The position numbers and the translations under genes are program-made. The notes under the pieces are model-generated. The model was not told where the DNA came from. It saw only the letters and a program-made list of their open reading frames with translations, and searched no databases. From contig NZ_JAQSIO010000004.1 of the NCBI RefSeq assembly GCF_028649455.1, positions 434,001 through 498,000 on the forward strand: DNA of 64,000 bases, read 5' to 3'. The stretch is from Curvibacter microcysteis. GTDB taxonomy: Bacteria; Pseudomonadota; Gammaproteobacteria; Burkholderiales; Burkholderiaceae_C. Each line of letters begins with the position of its first letter. Position 1 is the stretch's first letter. Shown here piece by piece: positions 1 to 8,104 of this stretch.

Positions 1-348
1 CACCACGCACACACCTTGGCGGTTGAACACCGGTGCGACAAAGGAATGATCGGATTTGTCCAGCGAGCGCCAGTAGCCCCCGTGGATGAAGACCAGCACC
101 GGCGCCAGGTCCCCCGCCGGCACGCGGCCCGCCGAGGCCGGGAACACATCCAGCGTCTCCTGCGGGCCCGGCCCAAAACGCTGATCCAGCACCGCCTGGG
201 GCGTGCGCGCTTGCAGGGAGGCCGCCGCCCAGCGCGCAAAGTACTCGCCGTGCTCGGGCACCCGGCGGCGGTTGTTGTACATGAGGTCCAACCAATCGGG
301 GTCGAAGCGGGCCAGCAGGGCAGCGGCGGTGGTGGGGGCACGGGCCAT
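1..348 (-). CDS. alpha/beta hydrolase (esterase / arylformamidase-like), 3' end missing
   Basis: The gene runs off the left edge; 116 N-terminal residues are visible. Translating the minus strand from the ATG at 348 gives an open frame to base 1, with a GGAG ribosome site 6 nt upstream. The oxyanion-hole motif HGGYWRSLDKSDHSF near residues 87-101 is the HGG(Y/F)W signature of hormone-sensitive-lipase and kynurenine-formamidase-like hydrolases. The nucleophile and His lie outside the window, so catalytic competence cannot be judged. It faces the GntR gene across a 126-nt gap that holds a perfect palindrome, so co-regulation with the dehydrogenase operon is plausible. Substrate unknown. Confidence 0.8.
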   Translation of the reverse strand, partial: MARAPTTAAALLARFDPDWLDLMYNNRRRVPEHGEYFARWAAASLQARTPQAVLDQRFGPGPQETLDVFPASAGRVPAGDLAPVLVFIHGGYWRSLDKSDHSFVAPVFNRQGVCVV

Positions 349-461
349 GACATCTCCAAGGGGAACACGGGCTGGGCGATCTTGGCACGGCCCGGGCGCG
401 CGCGCTGTCGCCTGTGGCCTCCAGACAAACCCCAGTGTTGCTGGCACGTGCATTTTTGTAT

Positions 462-473
462 TCTGTATACAGA
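462..473. promoter_or_regulatory. 12-bp perfect palindrome, likely GntR operator
   Basis: TCTGTATACAGA is a perfect inverted repeat ending one base before the GntR start codon and lying in the divergent gap with the hydrolase gene. Its TGTATACA core is typical of FadR-subfamily (FCD) operators. Autoregulation and control of both directions is inferred. Confidence 0.6.
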
Positions 474-474
474 C

Positions 475-1194
475 ATGCCCAACAGCCCCTTGCTCACCGC
501 CCTGCGCCCTGTGCCGAGCACGCCCGACCTGGTCGAGCAGGTGTACCGCCGCCTGCAAGACGCGATGGCCAGCGGCCAATTGGCGCCGGGCCAGCGCGTG
601 ACCCAGGAAGAGCTGGCCAAGCAGTTGGTGGTGTCCCGCCAGCCGGTGCTGCAGGCGCTGCGCCTGCTCAAGAAGGACGGCCTGCTGCTGGACGCTCCCG
701 GGCGCGGTCTGCTGGTGGCGCCGCTGGACGTGCAGCGCATCGGCCAGGTCTATGACGTGCGCCAAGCCCTGGACGGCCTGGCCGTGCGCCTGGCCGCCGA
801 GCGCCGCGCGCCGCTGCCCGAAGCCCTGTTCCGCAAGGGGCGCGAGGCTTTTGCCAGCGGTGACATCGCCGCCATGATCGACGCCGACATGGCCTTTCAC
901 ATGGCTGTGTACGAGGCCTCAGGCAACCCCTTGATCGCCGACAGCGCCGCGCTGCACTGGCAGCACTTGCGCCGCGCCATGGGCGTGGTGCTGCAAAGCC
1001 ACACCATCCTGGACACCGTGTGGGACGAGCACGAGGCCATTGCCAACGCCATCGCCCAGGGGCAGGCCGAGACCGCACTGGCCCTGGTGCACCAGCACAG
1101 CCAGCGCGCCCGCGAGAACCTGACCGCCCGGCTGAACCAGTGGCTGCACCCCACCCCACCCCCTGCCCCCCACAACGACCCGGAGACCCCCTGA
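475..1194 (+). CDS. GntR-family regulator, FadR/FCD subfamily
   Basis: A 239-aa transcription factor. The winged helix-turn-helix occupies roughly residues 15-80 (the stretch ELAKQLVVSRQPVLQALRLL is the recognition region). It is followed by an all-helical FCD ligand domain with the usual acidic and histidine metal-binding residues (DADMAFHMAVYEASGNP, then H residues near the C-terminus). The open frame extends upstream to position 16, but homology begins only after the ATG at 475. No Shine-Dalgarno precedes that ATG because the palindrome is there, so the mRNA may be leaderless. Its TGA overlaps the ATG of the next gene (ATGA), so the two are translationally coupled. It probably senses a metabolite handled by the flanking enzymes. 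Confidence 0.88.
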   Translation: MPNSPLLTALRPVPSTPDLVEQVYRRLQDAMASGQLAPGQRVTQEELAKQLVVSRQPVLQALRLLKKDGLLLDAPGRGLLVAPLDVQRIGQVYDVRQALDGLAVRLAAERRAPLPEALFRKGREAFASGDIAAMIDADMAFHMAVYEASGNPLIADSAALHWQHLRRAMGVVLQSHTILDTVWDEHEAIANAIAQGQAETALALVHQHSQRARENLTARLNQWLHPTPPPAPHNDPETP

Positions 1195-2537
1195 TGAGCC
1201 TGCACGCCCAGCTTTTGCAACGCGCCGCCGAGCAGCGCCCCATCCGCATCGCCCTGATCGGGGCGGGCAAGTTTGGCTCGATGTACCTGGCCCAGGTGCC
1301 GCGCACGCCCGGGGTGCACCTGGCCGCCATCGCCGACCTGTCCCCTGACGCGGCACGCGCCAACCTGGCCCGCGTCGGCTGGGCGCCCGAACAAGCCCAG
1401 GCCAGCAGCCTGGACCAGGCCTTGCAGACCGGGCAGACCTGGCTGACCGAGGACTGGCAGGCCGTGGTTCGGCACCCTGCCATCGACGTGGTGGTGGAGT
1501 GCACCGGTCACCCCATCGCCGCGGTCGAGCACTGCCTGGACGCCTTCGCCCATGGCAAGCATGTGGTCAACGTCACCGTCGAGGCCGACGCGTTCTGTGG
1601 CCCGCTGCTGGCACGCCGCGCCGCCGAAGCCGGCGTGGTCTATTCCATGGCCTTTGGCGACCAACCGGCGCTGATCTGCGACCTGGTGGACTGGGCCCGC
1701 ACCTGCGGCTTCCCCGTGGTGGCGGCCGGACGCGGCCACAAATGGCTGCCGCACTTCAGCGAGTCCACGCCCGAAACAGTCTGGGGCTACTACGGCCTCA
1801 CGCCTGAGCAGGCCCAGCGCGGCGGCCTCAACCCCAAGATGTTCAACAGCTTCCTGGACGGCTCCAAGCCCGCCATTGAGAGCAGCGCCGTGGCCAACGC
1901 CACCGGCTTAGGCGTGCCCAGCAACGGCCTGCTCTACCCGCCCGCCGGCGTGGAGGACATCCCCTTCGTGACCCGCCCACGCAGCGAGGGCGGGGTGCTG
2001 GAGCGCAAGGGCATGGTCGAGGTGATTTCCTCGCTGGAGACCGACGGCCGCCGCATCCCCTACGACATCCGCATGGGCGTCTGGGTCACGGTGGAGGCCG
2101 AGACCGACTACATCAAGCACTGCTTTGAGGAATACAACGCCCACACCGACCCCAGCGGGCGCTACTTCACGCTTTACAAGCGCTGGCACCTGATCGGGCT
2201 GGAAGTGGGCATGAGCGTGGCCAGCGTGGCCCTGCGCCGCGAGGCCACCGGCGTGGCCACTGGCTGGCACGCCGATGTGGTGGCCACCGCCAAGCGCGAC
2301 CTGCGCCCGGGCGACCTGCTCGACGGTGAAGGCGGCTACACCGTCTGGGGCAACCTGCTGCCGGCCGAGACCTCGCGCCGCATCGGCGGTCTGCCTCTGG
2401 GCCTGGCCCACCAGGTCAAGGTCCTCCGCCCGGTGGCCAAGGGCCAATGCCTGAGTTGGGACGATGTGGCCATGGACACCCAGACCCCGGCCTGGCGCAC
2501 ACGCCGCGCCATGGAAGACCTGTTTCGCATACCCTGA
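1194..2537 (+). CDS. homoserine-dehydrogenase-like NAD(P) oxidoreductase with SAF domain
   Basis: A 447-aa protein with an N-terminal Rossmann fold (IALIGAGKFGSMYL, about residues 18-31; ECTGH further on) and a C-terminal SAF-type module (KRDLRPGDLLDGEGGYTVWG onward, about 360-430). This architecture is seen in sugar-acid and polyol catabolic dehydrogenases annotated as homoserine dehydrogenase-like. It lacks the ACT region and typical context of biosynthetic Hom. The start is the ATG overlapping the GntR stop codon; the frame is open further upstream but reads through the regulator. Coupled to the GntR gene and near a beta-hydroxyacid dehydrogenase, it probably serves a small hydroxy-acid or sugar-acid pathway. 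Exact substrate unknown. Confidence 0.8.
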   Translation: MSLHAQLLQRAAEQRPIRIALIGAGKFGSMYLAQVPRTPGVHLAAIADLSPDAARANLARVGWAPEQAQASSLDQALQTGQTWLTEDWQAVVRHPAIDVVVECTGHPIAAVEHCLDAFAHGKHVVNVTVEADAFCGPLLARRAAEAGVVYSMAFGDQPALICDLVDWARTCGFPVVAAGRGHKWLPHFSESTPETVWGYYGLTPEQAQRGGLNPKMFNSFLDGSKPAIESSAVANATGLGVPSNGLLYPPAGVEDIPFVTRPRSEGGVLERKGMVEVISSLETDGRRIPYDIRMGVWVTVEAETDYIKHCFEEYNAHTDPSGRYFTLYKRWHLIGLEVGMSVASVALRREATGVATGWHADVVATAKRDLRPGDLLDGEGGYTVWGNLLPAETSRRIGGLPLGLAHQVKVLRPVAKGQCLSWDDVAMDTQTPAWRTRRAMEDLFRIP

Positions 2538-2626
2538 AAGCCCCAGGGGACGACAGCCCACTGACAGGCTCGCCCAGCCACACTGCGCCATCATGAACGC
2601 CTGTCCGACACCTTGTGATGTTCTCC

Positions 2627-2656
2627 GGGGCCGTGCTGCGACGGCCCCGCCTTTTT
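2627..2656 (+). terminator. Rho-independent terminator just upstream of the next start codon
   Basis: An 8-bp perfect stem (GGGGCCGT / ACGGCCCC, loop GCTGCG) followed by GCCTTTTTG. It follows the SAF dehydrogenase gene by about 90 nt and ends only 13 nt before the next ATG. Confidence 0.8.
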
Positions 2657-2669
2657 GCTTTTGCCGACC

Positions 2670-3578
2670 ATGACGACCGACGCCTTGCCCACCCCCGCCA
2701 CCCCCCTGAAAACCATCGCCGTGCTGGGCATCGGCTTCATGGGCTTCCCCATCGCACGCCGCCTGTGCGAAGCCGGCTTCACCGTGCACGCCTGGAACCG
2801 CAGCCTGGACAAGGCTGAACGCCTGCGTCCGTTTGGCGCCACCGTCCACAGCCGCCCCGGCGACGCCGTGCGCGAGGCCGATCTGGTGATCAGCCTGCTG
2901 GAGAACGGGGTTGTGGTGGGTGACGTGCTGTTCCAGCAAGGGGCCGCGGACGCCATGCGCCCAGGCACCCTGGTGCTGGACATGGCCAGCATCAAACCGG
3001 CCGAAGCGCGTGACCACGCCGCGCGCCTGAGCGAACGCGGTGTGGCCCACCTGGATGCGCCCGTCTCGGGCGGCACCGTGGGGGCCGAGCAAGGCACCCT
3101 GGCCATCATGGCCGGTGGCCGCGCCGCCGACTTCGAGCGCGCCCTGCCCGCCCTGCAGGTGCTGGGTCGCGCCACCCATGTGGGACCGCACGGGGCCGGC
3201 CAACTGGCCAAGTTGGCGAACCAGATGATTGTGGGCATCACGATTGGTGCCGTCGCCGAAGCCCTGCTGTTCGCCGCCAAGGGCGGCGCCGACATGGCCA
3301 AGGTGCGCGAAGCCATTGGTGGCGGCTTTGCCGAAAGCCGCATCCTGCAACTGCACGGCCAACGCATGGTGGAGCGCGACTTTGCGCCACGCGCGCGCAT
3401 GTCGGTGCAACTCAAAGACATGCGCAACGCACTGGACACGGCCGCCGACATTGGCTTTGATGCGCCCGTGACGGCCTTGTTCGAATCCTTGTACGCCAGC
3501 GGCATCGAGCACGGCCTGACCGACTTGGACCATTCGGGCCTCTTTGTCGAGCTGGCCAGTCGCAACGGCATGAGCTGA
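2670..3578 (+). CDS. NAD(P)-dependent beta-hydroxyacid dehydrogenase (HIBADH family)
   Basis: A 302-aa member of the 3-hydroxyisobutyrate / tartronate-semialdehyde / L-threonate dehydrogenase family. Visible signatures are the N-terminal GIGFMGFPIA dinucleotide fold (about 19-28), the substrate-binding DAPVSGGTVGAEQGTL motif (about 132-147) and the catalytic-lysine segment GQLAKLANQM. The start is the ATG at 2670; an in-frame TTG at 2655 is possible, but neither has a convincing ribosome site because an intrinsic terminator lies immediately upstream. It probably oxidises a small 3-hydroxyacid or reduces a semialdehyde in the same pathway as the SAF dehydrogenase. Substrate not determinable from sequence. 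Confidence 0.88.
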   Translation: MTTDALPTPATPLKTIAVLGIGFMGFPIARRLCEAGFTVHAWNRSLDKAERLRPFGATVHSRPGDAVREADLVISLLENGVVVGDVLFQQGAADAMRPGTLVLDMASIKPAEARDHAARLSERGVAHLDAPVSGGTVGAEQGTLAIMAGGRAADFERALPALQVLGRATHVGPHGAGQLAKLANQMIVGITIGAVAEALLFAAKGGADMAKVREAIGGGFAESRILQLHGQRMVERDFAPRARMSVQLKDMRNALDTAADIGFDAPVTALFESLYASGIEHGLTDLDHSGLFVELASRNGMS

Positions 3579-3675
3579 AGCGCCCTGGGGCAAGCCAACG
3601 CAGCAGGCGAGGAGACCGGTGACGAGGGGTTCGAATCTGAATTGACCTCAGATTTCTGAAAAAATTTCTCATAAC

Positions 3676-3705
3676 TTGCCACAAGCCCAATTTCTTGTGC
3701 ATAAT
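3676..3705 (+). promoter_or_regulatory. sigma-70 promoter for tRNA-Lys
   Basis: -35 TTGCCA (3676-3681), 18-nt spacer, -10 CATAAT (3700-3705) preceded by TGTG. It lies in a locally AT-rich stretch about 50 nt before the mature tRNA 5' end. Confidence 0.65.
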
Positions 3706-3753
3706 AGCGGTCTTGCTGCAGCGCACTTAGCAAAGCAGCAAGAAACAAAGAGT

Positions 3754-3829
3754 GGGTTCTTAGCTCAGTTGGTAGAGCAGCGGACTCTTAATCCGTAGGT
3801 CGAGTGTTCGAGTCACTCAGGACCCACCA
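3754..3829 (+). tRNA. tRNA-Lys(CTT)
   Basis: A 76-nt cloverleaf: acceptor GGGTTCT pairs with AGGACCC (one G-T), the D-loop is AGCTCAGTTGGTAGAGC, the anticodon loop is CTCTTAA with anticodon CTT, and the T-arm contains GTTCGAGTC. The 3' CCA is encoded. It decodes AAG. No integrase or direct repeat is seen nearby, so it is not an obvious integration site. Confidence 0.96.
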
Positions 3830-3852
3830 CTCATTAGCCTCCAAGGCAACCC

Positions 3853-3891
3853 AAAGCTCGCTTCGGAAACGACAGCGGGCTTTGTTCATTT
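3853..3891 (+). terminator. intrinsic terminator of tRNA-Lys
   Basis: A 10-bp stem AAAGCTCGCT / AGCGGGCTTT (one wobble) followed by GTTCATTT, 24 nt after the tRNA. Confidence 0.6.
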
Positions 3892-4012
3892 CGGGGCTCG
3901 AATCAGGCCTCACCCCGCATCCCGGCTGGCGCAACAGGCCCGGAGGCTGAACCCGAGTTCAAGACGACAGCCCCGAGGGGACAGGCCAGCCCGCAGGGCC
4001 AGCAAGCACCGC

Positions 4013-4566
4013 TCAACGTTTGACGCGGCTGATCTTGGTGCCTTCAATGCTGAGGCTGGCCATCAAACCCTGCTGGTCGGTGATGAAAGCATAGGCGTCG
4101 TCCTTGAGGGTCGAGGTACTGAGATTTTTGGCCACCCCTTCATTGACCGCCACCACGCTGGGCCCCACCCCCAACTCCCATCCCTTGGACTTGGCGAGGT
4201 AGGAAACGGCTTTGTCGCTCATCAAGAACACGACATAGGCATAGGACTCGGCCCCCACCTGCCAGCCCCAAGAGGCAGAAACGCTGTTGTAGAAATCGAC
4301 CACCTTGCCCCCTTCAACAGCACGCCCTCACCGTAGCTGCCGCCAAAGACCAGCCCCGCCTTGACGACCTTGGGAAAGACCAAGATCGCCTTCGATTTTT
4401 TCCCCAACAGCTCGGCCGTTGGGTTGGCCTTGTAAAGCGCCTGCAGGGACTGCGCAGCGTCTTGCTCCAGATCGGCAGCCGAGGCTGCCTGCACCCCCGA
4501 GGCTGCCCCCACCACAAACAGCGCAGCGGCGCTGCTCAACAACAGGCGGCGAAAATGACGACGCAC
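4013..4566 (-). pseudogene. SYLF-domain (YSC84-like) exported protein, apparent single-base frameshift
   Basis: Two overlapping frames together make one complete SYLF/DUF500 protein of about 184 aa. The N-terminal part starts at GTG 4566 with a signal peptide (RRLLLSSAAALFVVGAASGV, cleavage near VQA-AS) and runs through the family motif KAILVFPKVVKAGLVFGG to GEGVLLKG. The C-terminal part continues in the next frame with VVDFYNSVSASWGWQVGAES, GVGPSVV, AYAFITDQQGLMASLSIEGT and a terminal RVKR. The join is at a run of five Cs (4308-4312 on the plus strand); one more C would restore a continuous frame. This may be a true lesion, a slippage site or a sequencing error. SYLF proteins bind phosphoinositides in eukaryotes; the bacterial role is poorly known. 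Confidence 0.75.
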
Positions 4567-4744
4567 AGAGATCAGGGAATGCTCCTAGAGTTTGGCCAAC
4601 TGCCAAAGCCCAGCCTAAGAGGCCCCCAGGATTCGCACTGTGCGCCAACACACGCAAAGCTGGGTACCGTCGATGCGCGCGGCAACCTCCAGCCTGCAGC
4701 CCGCGAAAAACGGAGCACGCTCATTCCCCGGCTCAGGGAGACCC

Positions 4745-5992
4745 TCAGACCCGCGCCAAGTGCCCCGCGTCATAGGGCTGAGCACGGTGCGCATCAAAAG
4801 CCCCGGCATGCGCCACCTGAACCTGCTGCCCTCCCATGGACTTGGCCAGGAACATGGCGTCGCTGGCGCGCTGAATGGCCGCCTGCAAATCAGGCATCGT
4901 CACCGAAGCCAGTTGACTGGGCACCCAGGCCGTGGCCACCCCCATCGAGACAGAACACCGCAGCTCAGGACCTGGCAGCCCCTGCAGGGGATTCGCCGCC
5001 ACCGACTGGCAAATGTGCCGCGACACGGCCTGCGCCTCCGCCTCATCCCCGTGGGGCAGCAGGATGCAGAACTCATCCCCGCCAAATCGCCCGATCAAGT
5101 CCATGCCCCGCAGGGCACGCGCAGCCTGAGCCGTCACATGCTGCAACACCGCATCACCCAAGGCTCGGCCAAAGCGCTCGTTGAACGTGTCGAGTTGGTC
5201 GACGTCCAGCACCGCGACGGAGTAAACCGTGGCATGTTCCAACGGCTTCAAGGCGCTGTCCAAAAATGCGCTGCGGGACAAGACGCCCGTCAACTCATCG
5301 AGTTGGGAGCGGGCCTGCAGCGCTTCGCGCCGCTGCTCAAACAGCACCCACATGAAACTCAAGCTGGCCACCATGACGATCAGGTGGGCCACCCACATGG
5401 CCAAACCCTGCACCTGGGTGGCCGCCATGGGCTGCACCGCCTCGGCCCCGCCCCCAAACGCCATAACCAGCAAGCGAAACGCCACGAAAAACAAACAGAC
5501 TGCGCCCAAACAAGCGATCAAGACCCAGCCTGCGACACTGGCGCGAATTTTCCTGTGGCGCGACAACACGACCAGCGCCCCGGTGGCTGCAAAAAAGAAA
5601 GACAGCGCAATTGAAACCACCGCATAGCTGCGCGGCGCAGAAGCCAAAAGCACTGCTGCAATCCCACTGACGCCCACCACGAACTGCGCCATCAAACACC
5701 CGACATGAACCGCTTGCCCCACCAGGCAGCACATGGAGCGCAGGAACAAGACGCTGCACAAGACCACCAAGGTATTGCCCAGTAAAAAACTGATCAAAAA
5801 CCCCTTGTCCTGCCCCCATGACCAACACACCAAGGACAGGGCCATGGTCACCAGGGTCCAGGCCCAGGACTGCGTGGCCCGGCTGTTGATGGCAGGGACC
5901 CGCCCCACACCCCAGGTTGCCGCCGCAAACACCAGGGCCAACAACACAGCACTGAGCCCCAGCGCGCTGGGTTGCAAATTCAAAAGGGTCAT
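4745..5992 (-). CDS. membrane diguanylate cyclase (GGDEF)
   Basis: A 415-aa protein starting at the ATG at 5992. The N-terminal half (about residues 5-215) holds around seven hydrophobic segments in a MASE-like membrane sensor arrangement; I cannot assign it to a named MASE family. The C-terminal GGDEF domain (about 235-395) has an intact active site, RFGGDEFCILLP, and begins with the usual DELTGVLSR motif, so c-di-GMP synthesis is expected. A canonical RxxD inhibitory site five residues before the GGDEF is not evident. It stands alone on the minus strand between the SYLF gene and the patatin gene. The signal sensed is unknown. Confidence 0.88.
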   Translation of the reverse strand: MTLLNLQPSALGLSAVLLALVFAAATWGVGRVPAINSRATQSWAWTLVTMALSLVCWSWGQDKGFLISFLLGNTLVVLCSVLFLRSMCCLVGQAVHVGCLMAQFVVGVSGIAAVLLASAPRSYAVVSIALSFFFAATGALVVLSRHRKIRASVAGWVLIACLGAVCLFFVAFRLLVMAFGGGAEAVQPMAATQVQGLAMWVAHLIVMVASLSFMWVLFEQRREALQARSQLDELTGVLSRSAFLDSALKPLEHATVYSVAVLDVDQLDTFNERFGRALGDAVLQHVTAQAARALRGMDLIGRFGGDEFCILLPHGDEAEAQAVSRHICQSVAANPLQGLPGPELRCSVSMGVATAWVPSQLASVTMPDLQAAIQRASDAMFLAKSMGGQQVQVAHAGAFDAHRAQPYDAGHLARV

Positions 5993-6188
5993 TCTTCGGG
6001 AGCCAAGGCAGAGCGCATGAGGAGCCGCCAACCGGCGCCGCGCAGCGAGCCCAGTCCAGCGAAAGGCGCCGATTTCACCATAGAAAATACGGGACCGGCC
6101 TGCGTGGGGTCAAAGCAGGCTGCGGCTGCGCTCAATGACTGGGTTGCCCCGTCCCAGCTGGACTGGGCCCGCCAGCCCCAGCCAGGCC

Positions 6189-7337
6189 TCAAACCTGTGG
6201 CACCGCCCCCTCAGGACGAACCCCCAGGTCATACACGGCCACGCCGTGGTCAGGCTCACTGCGGATCAACCAATCGGGGTGGTTCATGGTGTTTTGCATG
6301 TCCCGCTGGCCGGCCTGCCAATGCTCCAGCACGGTGGAGCGGGAGAACTCGTAGTCCTTGGACTCTTGCTCGAAGCGGCTTTGGCGGTAAATCAAATGCA
6401 CGATGTCCACATGGTCCTGCTGGCAGCGCGAGGCCAACTGCTGCACTTCGGGCGCCTGGCGCAGCGCCGCCGGCAGGCGCTGGATCAGGCTGTGGATGAG
6501 CTGGCGGTCACGCTGCACCTGGGCCGCCTGATCGGTGTTGAAGCGGGTGCGGCTGGAGTACATGATGTCCTTCTGCCTCGACAAGGCCTCGCCCAGGGTC
6601 TGCGGCAGCTCCCCTCGGGCGCTGAACAAATCGACCTGCGCCACCAGCAAGCGGCCCGGGCCTCGGTTGTCCAGCACGTACTGCAAAGGCGTGTTGGAGA
6701 CGATGCCGCCGTCCCAATAGGCTTCGCCGTCGATCACCACCGGCGCAAAAGCCGGCGGCAAAGCACCGCTGGCCATGATGTGCTCAGGGCCAATGCGCTG
6801 CTGCAAGTTGTCGAAGTAGACCGAGTTGCCTGAGCGCACATGCACGGCCCCGACAGAAAGTCTGATTTTTTTCTGATTGATCAGATCGAAATCGATCAAC
6901 TCCTCCAAGGTCTGACGCAGCGGCGCGGTGTCGTAATAACTGAGCGCGCCCTCACTGCCGGGCAACTGCCAGGCCGGCGGCACCAGGCGGGGCCGGTAAA
7001 AACCGTGCACCCCCACGTAGGCCGAGACCGCCGCACTGAACTGGTGAAACGCCGGACGCTGCGGGTCCAGCAGAGGAAAGATCGCACTGACATGGGAAGA
7101 CACTCGCTCCCAGAAGGCACGCAGGCGTTCGACACGGCGCTCTGGCGGGTTGCCCACGATCAACGCCGCATTGATGGCGCCAATCGAGATACCCGCCACC
7201 CAATGGGGCTCGCGCGGCACCTTGGCGATTTCTTCAAACACCCCGGCCTGGTAGGCCCCCAAGGCGCCGCCGCCTTGCAAGACCAGAGCGATGTGCTCGT
7301 GGTCAAGGCGAATTTTGTGCTGAAGCTGTTGACTCAC
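6189..7337 (-). CDS. patatin-like phospholipase with C-terminal DUF3734-type region
   Basis: A 382-aa predicted serine lipid acyl hydrolase. The glycine-rich oxyanion loop GGGALGAYQAG (about 23-33), the nucleophile elbow GISIGAINA (GxSxG) and the catalytic DGG (YWDGGIVSNTPL) form the complete Ser-Asp dyad of the patatin family. The C-terminal 120 residues match the extension common in betaproteobacterial members. The start is GTG at 7337, chosen because AAGGA lies 8 nt upstream; the frame is open further but lacks homology. No signal peptide is visible, so it is probably cytoplasmic or secreted by another route. Substrate unknown. Confidence 0.88.
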   Translation of the reverse strand: MSQQLQHKIRLDHEHIALVLQGGGALGAYQAGVFEEIAKVPREPHWVAGISIGAINAALIVGNPPERRVERLRAFWERVSSHVSAIFPLLDPQRPAFHQFSAAVSAYVGVHGFYRPRLVPPAWQLPGSEGALSYYDTAPLRQTLEELIDFDLINQKKIRLSVGAVHVRSGNSVYFDNLQQRIGPEHIMASGALPPAFAPVVIDGEAYWDGGIVSNTPLQYVLDNRGPGRLLVAQVDLFSARGELPQTLGEALSRQKDIMYSSRTRFNTDQAAQVQRDRQLIHSLIQRLPAALRQAPEVQQLASRCQQDHVDIVHLIYRQSRFEQESKDYEFSRSTVLEHWQAGQRDMQNTMNHPDWLIRSEPDHGVAVYDLGVRPEGAVPQV

Positions 7338-7435
7338 AAAGCGATCCTTTTCAACCCAAGGTGCCTGCCCGCTGCGTCGGCCAACGCGACATCTCGATTC
7401 ACAGGCCCCAGGCGATGACAGTGTCGCATGATGAC

Positions 7436-7464
7436 AAAAGGGCTGCCGAACGGCAGCCCTTTTT
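7436..7464 (-). terminator. intrinsic terminator of the HU gene
   Basis: A 12-bp perfect stem AAAAGGGCTGCC / GGCAGCCCTTTT with GAAC loop, T-rich on both strands, about 50 nt past the HU stop codon on the minus strand. Confidence 0.85.
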
Positions 7465-7512
7465 GGCTCAAAGGCAAGAGCGCGCGGCGCTCTCACCTGG
7501 GTGCAGGGGGAA

Positions 7513-7788
7513 TCAGGCCGCCAGAGCGTCCTTGAGTGCCTTGCCCGGCTTGAAGCGCGGGGCCTTGGCAGCAGCCACTTCGATGGCCTCGCCGGTGCGC
7601 GGGTTGCGTGCGGTGCGGGCAGCGCGCTCGGTCACGACGAAAGAGCCGAAGCCCAGGATGTTCACGGCTTCGCCTTGTTGCAGTTGCTCGGTGATGGTCT
7701 GAATGACCGATTCCAAAGCGGCTTGGGCTTGCACCTTGCTCAGGTCGGTGTCCAGGGCCAGTTTGGCGATCAGTTCTGTTTTGTTCAT
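7513..7788 (-). CDS. hupB: HU family DNA-binding protein
   Basis: A 91-aa nucleoid protein starting MNKTELIAKLA at 7788. The beta-arm signature GFGSFVVTERAARTARNPRTG (about residues 46-66) with the conserved RNPRTG tip identifies HU/IHF proteins; the lack of IHF-specific insertions and the N-terminus favour HU. It bends and compacts DNA as a dimer. The frame is open upstream but reads through the leader. A terminator-like hairpin sits in the leader 12 nt before the ATG, which could attenuate expression, and a strong terminator follows the gene, so it is monocistronic. Confidence 0.95.
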   Translation of the reverse strand: MNKTELIAKLALDTDLSKVQAQAALESVIQTITEQLQQGEAVNILGFGSFVVTERAARTARNPRTGEAIEVAAAKAPRFKPGKALKDALAA

Positions 7789-8104
7789 GTGATTCTCAGT
7801 AAAAAAGGCCAGGAGGCCTTGGATGGTCAAGGGGCGGATTGTAGGGAAATGGCTGCGGGCTCGGAGGCTTCAGGCGGTAGAAATTGCACAGTCAGCCCAC
7901 TAAACCCCGAAAAAACGCCCCCCAACCACAGATTTCAGGCTCAACGCACACCCCGCCACGGGCTCCAAGCACCTGCCAGGCCCGACAGAGGAGGCGGCCA
8001 AGCACGCCACCGCACCGGCTCGCCCATAATGATTTGCCGCGCAGACCCCGCCACGCGCCGCCTGTACACCCCACCCCGCTTCCACCGCCCCGCCAACACT
8101 GACG
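7789..8104. other. intergenic region between HU and the drug exporter
   Basis: 316 nt between divergent genes. On the minus strand it carries a possible -10 TACAAT (7838-7843) for HU followed by the terminator-like hairpin at 7801-7820. The remainder, upstream of the exporter, shows no recognisable promoter, repeat or ORF with coding character. Confidence 0.5.
7801..7820 (-). promoter_or_regulatory. terminator-like hairpin in the HU leader
   Basis: On the minus strand, AAGGCC-TCCT-GGCCTT followed by further T residues. It lies downstream of the possible HU -10 and ends 12 nt before the start codon, so it could act as an attenuator or mask the ribosome site. Inference from sequence only. Confidence 0.4.

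Noticed and set aside
1908-3593. 561-codon open frame on the minus strand
   Set aside because: Antisense to two recognised dehydrogenases and crosses an intrinsic terminator; no homology features.
3754-3829. tRNA-Lys as an integration site of a mobile element
   Set aside because: No integrase gene and no repeat of the tRNA 3' end was noticed downstream; the flanking genes look chromosomal.
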